Of a stretch of DNA of 64,000 nt, positions 24,460 through 33,640 are shown piece by piece. The notes under the pieces were generated by a model. It saw only the letters and a program-made list of their open reading frames with translations, was not told the DNA's origin and made no database searches. Position 1 is the first letter of the stretch, and every line of letters starts with the position of its first letter. The stretch is from Myxococcales bacterium. GTDB taxonomy: Bacteria; Myxococcota_A; Polyangia; Polyangiales; Polyangiaceae. The stretch spans positions 62,001 to 126,000 of the forward strand of contig SECP01000048.1 in assembly GCA_004193285.1 (NCBI GenBank), given 5' to 3'. Made by a program: the position numbers and the translations under genes.

Positions 24460-25835
24460 GGCGCGACCGCCCCTTCCCGCGCGGCGAGCGGAGCGGGCTC
24501 GCGCTCTGGCTCGCGACGTAGCAGCAGCACCGCGCCGAGCAGAAACGTAGCCGCCTCCGCCAGAGGCAGCGCGATCAAAAAGGGCAGCGACGGCGCCCAG
24601 AAGGCGAAGGCGAGCAGGAGCAGCGCGGGCAGCACAAGACTGCGTAGCGACGCGAGCAAGCTGGCCGAGCCAGGGCGACGACTCGCGGCGAGGTACACCG
24701 TAAACACCACGTTCGACCCGTTCAGCAGCAAGAGCGGCCACATCACGTGCAAGAAGAGCGCGGCTTGCGGCAGCACGTCCGGGCTCTCGCCATCCGCGAA
24801 CAGTCCAAGCCAGCGGTCGCCCAAGGTGAGCAGTGCGCCCGCGAGCACCGCCCCAAAACTCGAGACGGCGACCAGCGCGCACCGGAAGAACGCGCGAGCG
24901 CGCTCTTGCTTTCCTGCTCCGAGGTTCTGGCTCACCAGAAGGTGCAGCGCGTCCGCAGCGCCGTAGTACACCATCAAGCTCGCAAAGGTGACGTAGTTGA
25001 CGATGGTGAACGCGGCCACCCCGTGCACCCCGACGCGCTTCACCAAGAGCCAGTTGATCACCAGCACCACCGCGCCGACCGACAGCTCGCTTACCAGCTC
25101 CGACGCCCCGCTGTAGGCGCAGCCCCAGAGCGAAGCCCACCGCCGCTGCTTGACGCTGAAGCGCAGCTTGGACCTGCCCGAAGCGAAATGGGTAACGAGC
25201 ACCGAGAGCTGCAGCGCTTGCGCAAAAGCCGTCGCGTAGGCTGCCCCAGCGATGCCCCAGCTCAGGTGACCGACCAGGAGCGCGTTGAGCGCCATGTTGG
25301 TGAGCGCACCCGCCACCACCGCGCTCGTCGCCAGTACGGGCCTGCCGTCCAGCCTCACGAAGTAATAGACGACGAGGGTGGCGAGCTGCACCACCATCGC
25401 CACTGAAACCACTCTGAAGTACTCACGCATCAGCGGGAACAAGGACTCGGGCGCACCGAGCAAGCGGTAGAGCGCGGTATCGAAGAGGTTGCCGCCCAGG
25501 GCTGCGCACGCCGTCAGCGCCGCGACCGCGACCACCGATTTGCTAAAAGTGGCGCTCGCCGCCGCTGCGTTGCCCTCCCCCAGGCTCCGCCCTGCTTGCA
25601 CGGAGCCGCCCATCGCGAGCATCAACGACAAGCCGAAGAGCAGCGTGAAGTAGGGCAACAGCAGGTTGACCGCCGCCAGCGCCTCCGAGCCGACGAAGCG
25701 GCTGATGAATACTCCGTCTACGATGGTAGCGGTAGAAATCGCCAGCAAACCGAGCAACGAAGGGACCGCGTAGTAGAGGAAAGTGCTCGGCACCGGTCCT
25801 CGGAGCACGTCATTTCGAAGCTGGCCCTCAGTCAT
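24456..25835 (-). CDS. MATE-family efflux transporter, probable siderophore exporter
   Basis: The product is 459 aa with about 12 membrane segments in two homologous halves, with MATE-like helices such as PSLLGLLAISTATIVDGVFI, VNLLLPYFTLLFGLSLMLAMGG and AFTIVNYVTFASLMVYYGAAD. The ATG at 25835 is chosen because the frame's earlier ATG at 25916 lies upstream of the Fur-like box and probably of the promoter. It is the first gene of the asb operon and overlaps asbA, so it most likely exports the apo-siderophore using H+ or Na+. Known petrobactin loci use other exporters, so this pairing is unusual. Confidence 0.88.
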   Translation of the reverse strand: MTEGQLRNDVLRGPVPSTFLYYAVPSLLGLLAISTATIVDGVFISRFVGSEALAAVNLLLPYFTLLFGLSLMLAMGGSVQAGRSLGEGNAAAASATFSKSVVAVAALTACAALGGNLFDTALYRLLGAPESLFPLMREYFRVVSVAMVVQLATLVVYYFVRLDGRPVLATSAVVAGALTNMALNALLVGHLSWGIAGAAYATAFAQALQLSVLVTHFASGRSKLRFSVKQRRWASLWGCAYSGASELVSELSVGAVVLVINWLLVKRVGVHGVAAFTIVNYVTFASLMVYYGAADALHLLVSQNLGAGKQERARAFFRCALVAVSSFGAVLAGALLTLGDRWLGLFADGESPDVLPQAALFLHVMWPLLLLNGSNVVFTVYLAASRRPGSASLLASLRSLVLPALLLLAFAFWAPSLPFLIALPLAEAATFLLGAVLLLRREPEREPAPLAAREGAVAP

Positions 25836-25869
25836 GCAGGCACTGACCTCTACCCCACCATGTTGCGAT

Positions 25870-25884
25870 TGAAAATCATTTTCA
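25870..25884 (-). promoter_or_regulatory. Perfect 7-1-7 Fur box controlling the asb operon
   Basis: TGAAAATCATTTTCA is a perfect 7-1-7 inverted repeat and differs from the core Fur site TGATAATCATTATCA at one position in each half. It lies 35 nt upstream of the exporter start, in the region between the asb operon and the divergent SET-domain gene. Iron-dependent repression of the asb operon is inferred. Confidence 0.85.
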
Positions 25885-26007
25885 TTTAGATCATCCGCAT
25901 CTGACGGAAGGATCACTCACTTTCCTCGTTCACACGGACGCCGGGTCAGGTGCGTCTTGCGACTTAGTCGCGTTTTAGGTATCAAGCGCTCGACCCTGAG
26001 GAGGAAC

Positions 26008-26430
26008 GTGCTCAAGCGTACTGACGAGTTCAGTTTCATGCTCCGTGTCTCGACGATCAGCGGAGCCGGCATCGGCGTCTTCGCCCTGCACGGGATCGCG
26101 CAGGGCGTCTGGTTGGAGGTGTTCCCGCGCGGCTACCGGTCGCGCAAATTCAAAGGCTCCGAGCTACCGGAGCCGCTGCGAAGCTATTGCACGGCCAAGC
26201 CCAACGATCTGTACGCGGCGCCGCGGGCCTTCAATCGGATGTCGATCGGTTGGTACCTTAACCACTCGGAGGCGCCGAACGTCGTCTGGGACGACGACTT
26301 GGACGGCTACGCGGCCGCGCGAGACATCGCGGAAGGCGAGGAGCTCTTCATCGACTACAATCTGTTCGAGGAGCCGCTGGAGAAAAAGGGTGCGTACTAT
26401 GCGGCCCTGCCCGCCGCCACGGAGGATTGA
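26008..26430 (+). CDS. SET-domain protein (putative lysine methyltransferase)
   Basis: The product is about 140 aa, a minimal SET domain. It shows GAGIGVFALHGIAQGVWLEVFP (first strand and S-adenosylmethionine loop), the pseudoknot motif IGWYLNHSEAPNVVW (NHSxxPN) and EGEELFIDYN (ELxxDY). All three parts needed for catalysis are present. The GTG at 26008 follows AGGAGG closely; the ATG at 26038 is an alternative. It is divergent from the asb operon and shares its intergenic region. The target is unknown. Confidence 0.85.
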   Translation: MLKRTDEFSFMLRVSTISGAGIGVFALHGIAQGVWLEVFPRGYRSRKFKGSELPEPLRSYCTAKPNDLYAAPRAFNRMSIGWYLNHSEAPNVVWDDDLDGYAAARDIAEGEELFIDYNLFEEPLEKKGAYYAALPAATED

Positions 26431-26443
26431 CTACCGCCAGCGC

Positions 26444-29400
26444 TCAGTTGGCCGCGCGCGGGATTCCGAGCGCGTCCGCGGGCACGTACAGACGAAACAG
26501 GGTCCCGCGGGCCGGCTCGCTTTCCACTGAGACCCGACCGCCAAGGCGCTGCAACTCGGCTTGGACCGCGGCGAGGCCGAATCCCCGCCCCGAGATGCTG
26601 GTAGCGCGGTCCCGAGTGGAGAGCTCGTCGGAGAACAGCGCGGCCGCTAGCTCGCCGGTGGAGCTGGCGGGGAGGCCGCGGGCGCGGGCGCGCTCCCGTA
26701 CGCATTCCCAATCCACCCCTCGGCCATCGTCTTGTATGGAGATGACGGCTTCAGAGCCCTGGAGGCTGACCTGAAGTGACAACACGGGGTCCAGTTTGCC
26801 AGAGGCCTGCCGCTCCGCGGGTGCCTCGAGGCCGTGGTCGATGGCGTTTCGGACCAGGTGTACGAGTGAGCCGAAGAGCGGACCGGCGACCTTCGCATCG
26901 ACGAACAGGCCGCCGTCCTGGATCGCCAAGTGCGGCTCGGACTTGCTCATGCGTGCCGCTAGCGCGCGCCCGTACTTCCCGAGGCGCTCCAGCACCGGCT
27001 TGACCGGCTCGAGCAGCAAGCGCTCCACCGCGCGCGCGGCTTCGTCCGCCGAGCGCCCCGCCGCAAGCTCGCTCGCCAACGCGCGGAGGGTGGCCCGGGA
27101 GACCTCCACTCGCTCACCCGCGTTATCGCCGGCGATGGACGCGAGCGCCGTCTCCAGCGCGCCGAAGCAGCTCGCGACCGCTTGGAGCCGGGTGGCCTCG
27201 AACGCACCTTCGGCGATGGCATCCTCCGCCGCATGGCAGCTCTCGGACACGGTGTGAAAGCCGTACATCGCCGCGTTGCCCTTCAGCGTATGTAGGTTGC
27301 GCTGCAGCACCGCGTCCACCGCGGTGGCGGATGTCATGTCGTCGACCAGAGCCCTGCCCTCTTCGAAGAACCCGAGCAATGCGGCTCGGTCTTTCGACAA
27401 GTGGCGGCAGAGCGTGAGCACGTCTTGCTGCTCCGCTTCGTCGCGCGCTCGGCGCAGCGCCTCCGTGACGTCGTCAATCACGATCAGGAGGCCGGAGAGC
27501 TTGTGGTGGGCGTAGATGGGCTGATAACTCAGTTGGAAGCGCCGCGCCTCGCGAGACAGCGCCCTCGGGAGCTGGTCGAGCAGCAGCTCCTCCGGCAGCT
27601 CGCCGGTGAGGAGCTGCTCGAAGGCGAGCCGAAAGTGAGTGACGAAGCGAGCGTCCACCGCGGCCAGGTAGCTGCAAAAGGGGGTGAGCGGCTCGAACTT
27701 GCCCAACCATTCGTCCACCACTCGCGAGTGCTCGGGCGCGAGCCGCCCGTCGAGATCGATCGTGAGCAGCCCCTGCTTCACGTTGTCCAGCACGCGGCGC
27801 ATGTCTTGGTTGCGCTCGTTGAGCTCCGTGGTTCGCTCTCGCACGCGCCCTTCCAGGTTTTCGTTGGCGCCCTGCAGCTCCTCGTAGAGCCGCGCGTTTT
27901 GCAAGGAAACCGCGGCGTACCCGGCCAGGAACTCGAGGCGTTCCACCCGCGCCGCGTGAAAGACGCCGGTCGCGGTGTCGTTCTCGAGGTAGAGCACGCC
28001 GACGAGCCGGCTTTGGTGCACCAAGGGTACGCACGCGATGGACTTTGCGTTGCGGCCTTCCACGAACGGATCTTGCGCGAAGCGATTGTCGCGCGCCGCA
28101 TGGTCGAGGACGACCGTTTCCAGGGTGCGGGCGCAGTAGCGCAACACGGAGGACGCGAGCGAGAGCCCCGTATTCTCTTCGTTCGGCTCGACGACGACGC
28201 GGTCGGACTGGACGCGCAGCGCGGCTCGCATGACGAACTCGTCGCCCTCGGGGAGGAGCAGCACGCCGCGCGTCGCCCCCGCGTTCTCGAGGAGGATTTG
28301 CGTCAGGCGCCGGAGCAGGGGCTCCAAGCGGATCTCACTGGCGATCGCGCTGACCGCGCGCATGGCCGACTGCAGATCCAGCTGAATTCCCCCGCTGGCG
28401 CTGGACGCGGTCATGGTCTGAGCGGAGCTGTCGTAACGGCGAACCGTCTCCAGGGGCTGGAGCAGCGGGAACTCTCGACCCAGCTGGAGCACCTTGCCCG
28501 CGGCGCCCCACAGCTCGTAGTGCTGCATGGCCGCGGCCAAGCTGCGCTGCGCGAGGTGCCTCCGCTGGCTGCGCAGCTGAAAGCGCCCTAGTCGCTCGTA
28601 AGCGATCGCCAGGTGGTGCCAGGCCCCGGCCTCGGCCGCTGACTCCACCGCGCGCTCGTAGGCGGTCAACGCGGCGCCAGGCTCTTGGCGAGCCGCGTGC
28701 AGCTCCGCCGTCAGCAGCTCTTGCAGCGCCAAAAAGTTGCTCGCGCCGACTCGAACCCACGGCTCGAAGCAGGCGAGGTCGGCTTCTGCCTTGGCCAGCA
28801 GGGCTTGTCGCTCGGAGGCCTCCGCCCCGCGCGCCAGCTCCGCGCAGGCCATGCCGTGGAAGAAGACGTAGTCCACCTTGAACACGACGCCGGGGGGAGG
28901 CTGCATGGCCTCCGTGACCCGCTGCGCCTCCGCAAAATCACCCGAGAGGAAGCGCAGCATGGCCTTGATGGCGCCGTAGTGCGCCTTCACCGGTGGCGGT
29001 CCCTCGGCTTCGAAGCCCTGCTCGGAGAAGCCGTCCCCGTCCATCGAGCCTAGCGACGGGGCTTCGCCTCGCAAGCAGGACACGCTGCGGTTCACGATGT
29101 CCAGCAGCAGGTGATTGAGCACGTCCCCCTGTTCGGTGAGCGCGCGGAGGCCGTCGGGGATCTCCGCCTGAAGCTCGGCCAAGCGCCTTCCCGCGTAGAG
29201 GGCTTCAGCTGCCCCGACCGCGATGCAGTAGCCGGCGTGGAGCTGATCTCCGGCGTCCAGCCCGGAGCTGACGCCGCGCTTGAAGTGGGCGGAGCACTCG
29301 GTGCGAGGGCGCACCCAGGGCGCCAGAAACTCGGCATAGATGAACTCGACGCCGCCGCGTGCCGCAGCATGCTCGGGTCGTTCGGCGAGCGCGAGCGCGA

Positions 29401-32323
29401 GGAGCCCGAACTCGTGGGCGCGCACCGGGTCCCCCGTGACCATGTGATGCACGATGCCGTACTGCGCGTAGAAGAACGGTGAAATGGGAGCGGTGCCGTG
29501 CTCGAGGGTCGAGCGGACTGCTTGCAGGACCAGCAGCACCATGAGCCCGTGATTCCATTGAAAGACGGACGGAATGGCGTAGGCCAGCGTGCTGAGCACC
29601 GCCGACTTCTCCGGGTCGTTCATCGCCGGAAGGTCACGCAGGGTGGCGACGTCCCGCCGCCCGAGCTCGGCCTGGTAGGCCCCGAAGCCCTCGCCAATGG
29701 CCGCGCCAACCGCGGCCGGATCCTGGATATCGGGCAGACGCACGCCCAGGAGCGCGAGCGTCTCTACGCTGAGCGCGGTCGCTTCGCGAGGGAGCCCGCG
29801 GTTGGTGATGATGGTCGCCTTCAAGTTCCGCGCGGGGACGCGGTCGATGACGCGCTCCGCGCTGGTTTCGATGTCTTCGATGAGCCCCAGCGCGCGGGCC
29901 TCGTCGTGGAGCAGGTAGTAGGATTCGGCCGCGATGAAGTGTGCAGACAAGCTCGTCGAGTAATCGACGGCGAACGGGCTCTTGCCGAGCAGCTCCAGGC
30001 AGATGCCGGCCAGCTCGGCCGCGGAGCCGTGAGCGGCGCCCGCGCGCGCGCGACGAGCGGCGGACAGGTTGAGCCGCGCGATCCGAAGGCGCTCCTCTGG
30101 CGCTTCCACGTGCTGCCGTCCCAGATTCAGCTGGGTGACCACCTCGAACAATCGTTCGTCGCTCGGTCCCTCATCGCCCGTGGCGGCGAGCAGCAGCCGA
30201 CCGATGCGCAAGTGGATGCGCGAGCGCTCGATTTCCCCGCCTGCGGTGAGCGCCGCCTGCTGGACGCGGTCATGCGCGAAGCGGTAGCTCAGCTCGAGGG
30301 CCGCGTTTTCCGGCACGTCCAGGAGATCTTCCCAGCGCTGGTGGTGCGGGCCCAGAGGCACCAAGTACTTATCCATCACCGCGGGCTGCAGCGCTTGGGC
30401 TACGGCGCGGGGCTCGTCACCGGCAATCAAGGCCAAGGCGCGCAGCCGGAAGGTATGGCCCATGCACGCTGCGAGCTGCAGCAGCTCGCGGGTCCGCGCC
30501 TCGAGACTGCCGAGCCGCGCGATGACCAGGTCCACGACGCTCTCGGTCGCGGTGAGCGCGGCGACTGCGGCGAGATCCCACGTGTAGCCGCGGCCGGCCT
30601 CGAACCGCAGCTGCCCTTCATCCGAAAGGCGCTGCAGCAACTGACCGATGAAAAGCGGGTTCCCCGAAGTCTTCTCGAAGATCAGGGAGGCCAAGTCGCC
30701 GCTGTTTTGCTGCGTGAGCCGCAGCGCGTCCGTCAGCAGCTCGCGCACCTCCGCGAGCGAAAGGGAGCCGAGCTCGATGTGGTCGACGCGAACGCGTCGC
30801 TCGAGCCGGGCGAGCGTTTCGAGCAGCGGATGGCTCGCGTCGACCTCGGAATCCCGATAGTTTCCGACGACGAGCAGGTGCCCTTGGCTCTCCGCGGAGA
30901 GGACCAGCTCGAGCACGGCCAGCGAGGCCGTATCGGCCCACTGCAGGTCGTCCAAAAACAAGACCAGCGGTGCTTCCTTGCAGGCGCTGGCTTCCATGAA
31001 GCGCCGAAACGTTCGTTCGAAGCGCGCTTGAGCCTCGTTCGCCGCGAGCGCGGGCACCTCGGGTTGCTCCCCGAGCGCTAGTACCAGCTCCGGCACGACG
31101 TCCACGATGACGCGCGCGTTGTCACCGAGCGCGCTCCTCAGCCGTTTTCTCCACGCTTCCAGCTCGCTCGCGGTAGAGGCGAGGTAGACCCGCACGAGCT
31201 CACTGCACGCGCTCGCGAGCGCGGAGTACGGTATGCCGCGGCTGAATTGGTCGAACTTTCCGGACACGAAGTGCCCGCCGCGCACGAGCTCGCGGTGCGC
31301 TTCTTGGACCAACGCGGACTTCCCCACCCCGGGCGGACCCGAGATCAACGCCAGTGAGCGAGCGCCGCTTTGCGCGCGCCGCACCGCCTCGAGCAGCGTG
31401 TGGCGGGGCGCCGCGCGCCCATAGAGCTTGTCCGGCAGACGCAGCGTGCCATCGTAGTCACTGGCACCCAGCGTGAAGGGCGCGAGCGACCCGGTGCGGG
31501 TCAGCTCCTCCTGAGCGCGCTCCAAGTCCGAGAGCAGCCCGGCCGCAGTTTGGTAGCGTTCTTCCGGACTTTTAGCGAGCAGGCGCAGCACCATCGCCTC
31601 CAGCGTTGGCGGCAGCTCCTGGCGATGCTGGCGCGGCGGCGTGGGTTCCCACGCGATGTGAGCGTGAATGAGCTCGAGCGAGTCCTGGCTCTCGAAAGGG
31701 CGCGTTCCGGTCCAAAGCTCGTACAGCGTGACTCCGAGGGAGTAGAGGTCGCTCCGGCGATCGATGGAGTGACTGGTTCGCCCGGTCTGCTCCGGCGAGA
31801 TGTACGCCAAAGTCCCCTCGATGGCATCTGGCTTGACGGGGAGCTGGCGCTCACGGGCGAGGTGGGTCGCGAGCCCGAAATCCACGAGCCGCGCCTCTCC
31901 GCTCACGTCGTCGATGAAGAAGTGATGCGGCTTGACGTCTCGATGGACGAAACCGCGCGCGTGGACTGCAGCGAGTGACCTCGTCATCTCGACCGCGCAG
32001 GCGACGAATCCGTTCACGTCTGGACGTCCGCCCGCGATCAGCGCGTCCACGGACCGGCCGGGGGCGGCCGCCATGACGAGGGCGACGGCGGGCTCTTCGA
32101 GGAGCTCGTACACTTCACCCACCGGGGCGCCCTTCAGGCGTGACAGCACCGCGAACTCGTGACGCAGCGCGGCCACTTCCTGCGCGAGCGGGTGGCCGGC
32201 GCGGGGACGCTTGACGACGAAGCGCCCAGGCTCACCCTCACGGGTCGCGGCATAGACCCGGCTCGTCCCGAGCAATGGAGAGATTTCAACCCGGTATCGC
32301 CCGTAGGTCCCGTTCACCGTCAT
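26444..32323 (-). CDS. Giant Ser/Thr-kinase / AAA ATPase / GAF / HPt-histidine-kinase fusion
   Basis: The product is 1959 aa. In order: protein kinase (about 9-270; Lys38, HRDVKPHHF 127-135, DFG 148-150); AAA_16-type ATPase (Walker A GPPGVGKS 329-336, Walker B LVLFLDD 453-459); a long helical TPR-like region (about 650-1290); GAF (about 1315-1480); coiled coil; a PAS-like stretch; a CheA-like HPt module (His1678 in LHTLKGNA); and a HATPase (LVRNAIDHG near 1826, DDGRG 1865-1869, GRGFGL near 1912). This trifunctional type occurs in myxobacteria and cyanobacteria. Two oddities: the metal-binding Asn of the kinase loop is His134, and the kinase output resembles CheA rather than HisKA. No receiver is adjacent. 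Confidence 0.92.
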   Translation of the reverse strand: MTVNGTYGRYRVEISPLLGTSRVYAATREGEPGRFVVKRPRAGHPLAQEVAALRHEFAVLSRLKGAPVGEVYELLEEPAVALVMAAAPGRSVDALIAGGRPDVNGFVACAVEMTRSLAAVHARGFVHRDVKPHHFFIDDVSGEARLVDFGLATHLARERQLPVKPDAIEGTLAYISPEQTGRTSHSIDRRSDLYSLGVTLYELWTGTRPFESQDSLELIHAHIAWEPTPPRQHRQELPPTLEAMVLRLLAKSPEERYQTAAGLLSDLERAQEELTRTGSLAPFTLGASDYDGTLRLPDKLYGRAAPRHTLLEAVRRAQSGARSLALISGPPGVGKSALVQEAHRELVRGGHFVSGKFDQFSRGIPYSALASACSELVRVYLASTASELEAWRKRLRSALGDNARVIVDVVPELVLALGEQPEVPALAANEAQARFERTFRRFMEASACKEAPLVLFLDDLQWADTASLAVLELVLSAESQGHLLVVGNYRDSEVDASHPLLETLARLERRVRVDHIELGSLSLAEVRELLTDALRLTQQNSGDLASLIFEKTSGNPLFIGQLLQRLSDEGQLRFEAGRGYTWDLAAVAALTATESVVDLVIARLGSLEARTRELLQLAACMGHTFRLRALALIAGDEPRAVAQALQPAVMDKYLVPLGPHHQRWEDLLDVPENAALELSYRFAHDRVQQAALTAGGEIERSRIHLRIGRLLLAATGDEGPSDERLFEVVTQLNLGRQHVEAPEERLRIARLNLSAARRARAGAAHGSAAELAGICLELLGKSPFAVDYSTSLSAHFIAAESYYLLHDEARALGLIEDIETSAERVIDRVPARNLKATIITNRGLPREATALSVETLALLGVRLPDIQDPAAVGAAIGEGFGAYQAELGRRDVATLRDLPAMNDPEKSAVLSTLAYAIPSVFQWNHGLMVLLVLQAVRSTLEHGTAPISPFFYAQYGIVHHMVTGDPVRAHEFGLLALALAERPEHAAARGGVEFIYAEFLAPWVRPRTECSAHFKRGVSSGLDAGDQLHAGYCIAVGAAEALYAGRRLAELQAEIPDGLRALTEQGDVLNHLLLDIVNRSVSCLRGEAPSLGSMDGDGFSEQGFEAEGPPPVKAHYGAIKAMLRFLSGDFAEAQRVTEAMQPPPGVVFKVDYVFFHGMACAELARGAEASERQALLAKAEADLACFEPWVRVGASNFLALQELLTAELHAARQEPGAALTAYERAVESAAEAGAWHHLAIAYERLGRFQLRSQRRHLAQRSLAAAMQHYELWGAAGKVLQLGREFPLLQPLETVRRYDSSAQTMTASSASGGIQLDLQSAMRAVSAIASEIRLEPLLRRLTQILLENAGATRGVLLLPEGDEFVMRAALRVQSDRVVVEPNEENTGLSLASSVLRYCARTLETVVLDHAARDNRFAQDPFVEGRNAKSIACVPLVHQSRLVGVLYLENDTATGVFHAARVERLEFLAGYAAVSLQNARLYEELQGANENLEGRVRERTTELNERNQDMRRVLDNVKQGLLTIDLDGRLAPEHSRVVDEWLGKFEPLTPFCSYLAAVDARFVTHFRLAFEQLLTGELPEELLLDQLPRALSREARRFQLSYQPIYAHHKLSGLLIVIDDVTEALRRARDEAEQQDVLTLCRHLSKDRAALLGFFEEGRALVDDMTSATAVDAVLQRNLHTLKGNAAMYGFHTVSESCHAAEDAIAEGAFEATRLQAVASCFGALETALASIAGDNAGERVEVSRATLRALASELAAGRSADEAARAVERLLLEPVKPVLERLGKYGRALAARMSKSEPHLAIQDGGLFVDAKVAGPLFGSLVHLVRNAIDHGLEAPAERQASGKLDPVLSLQVSLQGSEAVISIQDDGRGVDWECVRERARARGLPASSTGELAAALFSDELSTRDRATSISGRGFGLAAVQAELQRLGGRVSVESEPARGTLFRLYVPADALGIPRAAN

Positions 32324-32406
32324 TCCAACGGCCGGTGACTAGCATGCTTAATCCGGCCCGTACCCCTGCGGTATGGGCGGATCGTGGGCCGCAGCCCCCC
32401 CGAAAA

Positions 32407-33480
32407 TCAGGGCAAAATGATGCGACCCAAGGCCCCTTGGGTGCCCGCTTGGCTATGGCACGCGTTACAGTCCCCGTTCGTCTGCGGCGTGAGCATGACT
32501 CGCTCGGTAGCTCCCACCACGAGCTTGGCGCGGTACGGGAGCGCGAGGCCGTTCAGGATCATGCCGAAGTTGCCATGGTACGCGACCGGGATGGGCGGCA
32601 GCTCCTGGCCATTCGCGTCGGTCACGATGATTTTCGCGTCCGTGGAGTTTGCCACGCCGTAGCACTTGTCGGGCTCGTGCGCGGTCGGGAATACAGTACC
32701 GGCGACGGTAAAGAGCGGGGCGCGCGTGTAGTGCTTGCGATGGCACGTGATGCAGGGCGCGCCCGGCATCATCCAAGGTGCGCCGGTGTCGTTGCCCTGC
32801 CAGTAACTGCCGCTCGAGCAAGTGGGCGCCGCGTCGTAAGGGTTCGTGCTCGGGTTCGGTTCGTCTCCGCACTTCGTGAGCGGAAGGCCAGCGTCCACCC
32901 ACGCCTGCAAAGCGCCTACCTCCTCGCTGGTCGCGGGGCTCATGGGGGACGGGGGCATCGCGGTGAGGCTGTCCGCCATCCGCTTCAAAGAGCGCGCCGC
33001 GACGGTGACAGTCGGTAAAACCGTAGACCTCGCAGTGAGGTCCGCATACGTGAGCAACGGGACGGCCGCTCCGGTAACCGGAGAGCTCCCATGACAGCTC
33101 TGACAGCGTGTCCGGAGCAGCTCCTGCACCGCGCACGGCAAGCCTGCAGGGTCCGCCACCGGCGGTTCCTCATCGGGCGGGTCTTCGTCCGGCGGGTCTT
33201 CGTCGGGCGGGTCTTCGTCCGGCGGATCGACGACGCCGGGCTCTACCCCAGGAGCTATGCCCGGTTGTCCGGCCTCGTCCGTGCCGCCGGGATGGCCACC
33301 CTCGGACGCAGGTGATGGGCCGCGCTGTCCTCCGGCTCCACCGCCGTCAGCTCCCGCGTCACTGACCGCGTCGGCTGCTCCCGCGCTCGCGAGCGCGGCG
33401 ACGCTGGGTGCGCTCCGATCGGTGCAAGCCAATGTGAACACGGCCAGAGCGAAAACCGCCGACGCACGACGCCGAAGCAT
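32407..33480 (-). CDS. Triheme c-type cytochrome lipoprotein
   Basis: The product is 357 aa. The signal peptide ends FTLAC (Cys19). A low-complexity linker with four DPPDE repeats (about 85-108) leads to a domain with three heme-attachment motifs: CQSCH (126-130), CITCH (243-247) and CNACH (338-342). Such lipoproteins are abundant in myxobacteria and face the periplasm or cell surface; the redox partner is unknown. It is a single gene next to the giant kinase on the same strand, 83 bp apart. Confidence 0.85.
   Translation of the reverse strand: MLRRRASAVFALAVFTLACTDRSAPSVAALASAGAADAVSDAGADGGGAGGQRGPSPASEGGHPGGTDEAGQPGIAPGVEPGVVDPPDEDPPDEDPPDEDPPDEEPPVADPAGLPCAVQELLRTRCQSCHGSSPVTGAAVPLLTYADLTARSTVLPTVTVAARSLKRMADSLTAMPPSPMSPATSEEVGALQAWVDAGLPLTKCGDEPNPSTNPYDAAPTCSSGSYWQGNDTGAPWMMPGAPCITCHRKHYTRAPLFTVAGTVFPTAHEPDKCYGVANSTDAKIIVTDANGQELPPIPVAYHGNFGMILNGLALPYRAKLVVGATERVMLTPQTNGDCNACHSQAGTQGALGRIILP
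33161..33235. repeat. 15-bp tandem repeats coding the Pro-Asp-Glu linker
   Basis: Five consecutive 15-bp units lie inside the triheme lipoprotein gene. The three central ones (33176-33220) differ from each other at only one base. Each codes for five residues of the DPPDE linker. This is typical slippage-prone DNA whose copy number can change in frame. Confidence 0.9.
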
Positions 33481-33640
33481 GGGCTGACTTATAGCTGATC
33501 ACACCCACTGCGCACTCCGCGCGAGCAGCGAAGTCAGCGGGCAAAGAGTCACTCCGCGCGCGCCGTCACACCCACGAAACAATGCCGCGCCCGCTACGAA
33601 ATAAACGCCCTCAGGGAGACTACCCCCACGGGTGAGTCAC

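Noticed and set aside
24460..25140. In-frame upstream extension of asbA inside the exporter gene
   Set aside because: It is the shadow of the MATE gene. The family N-terminus starts at the GTG at 24459, which overlaps the MATE stop.
29498..31081. Long plus-strand frame opposite the giant kinase
   Set aside because: It is a mirror of the kinase coding strand with no recognisable domain or start signal.
33161..33235. Possible CRISPR-like array
   Set aside because: The units are contiguous with no spacers and code in frame for a protein linker.
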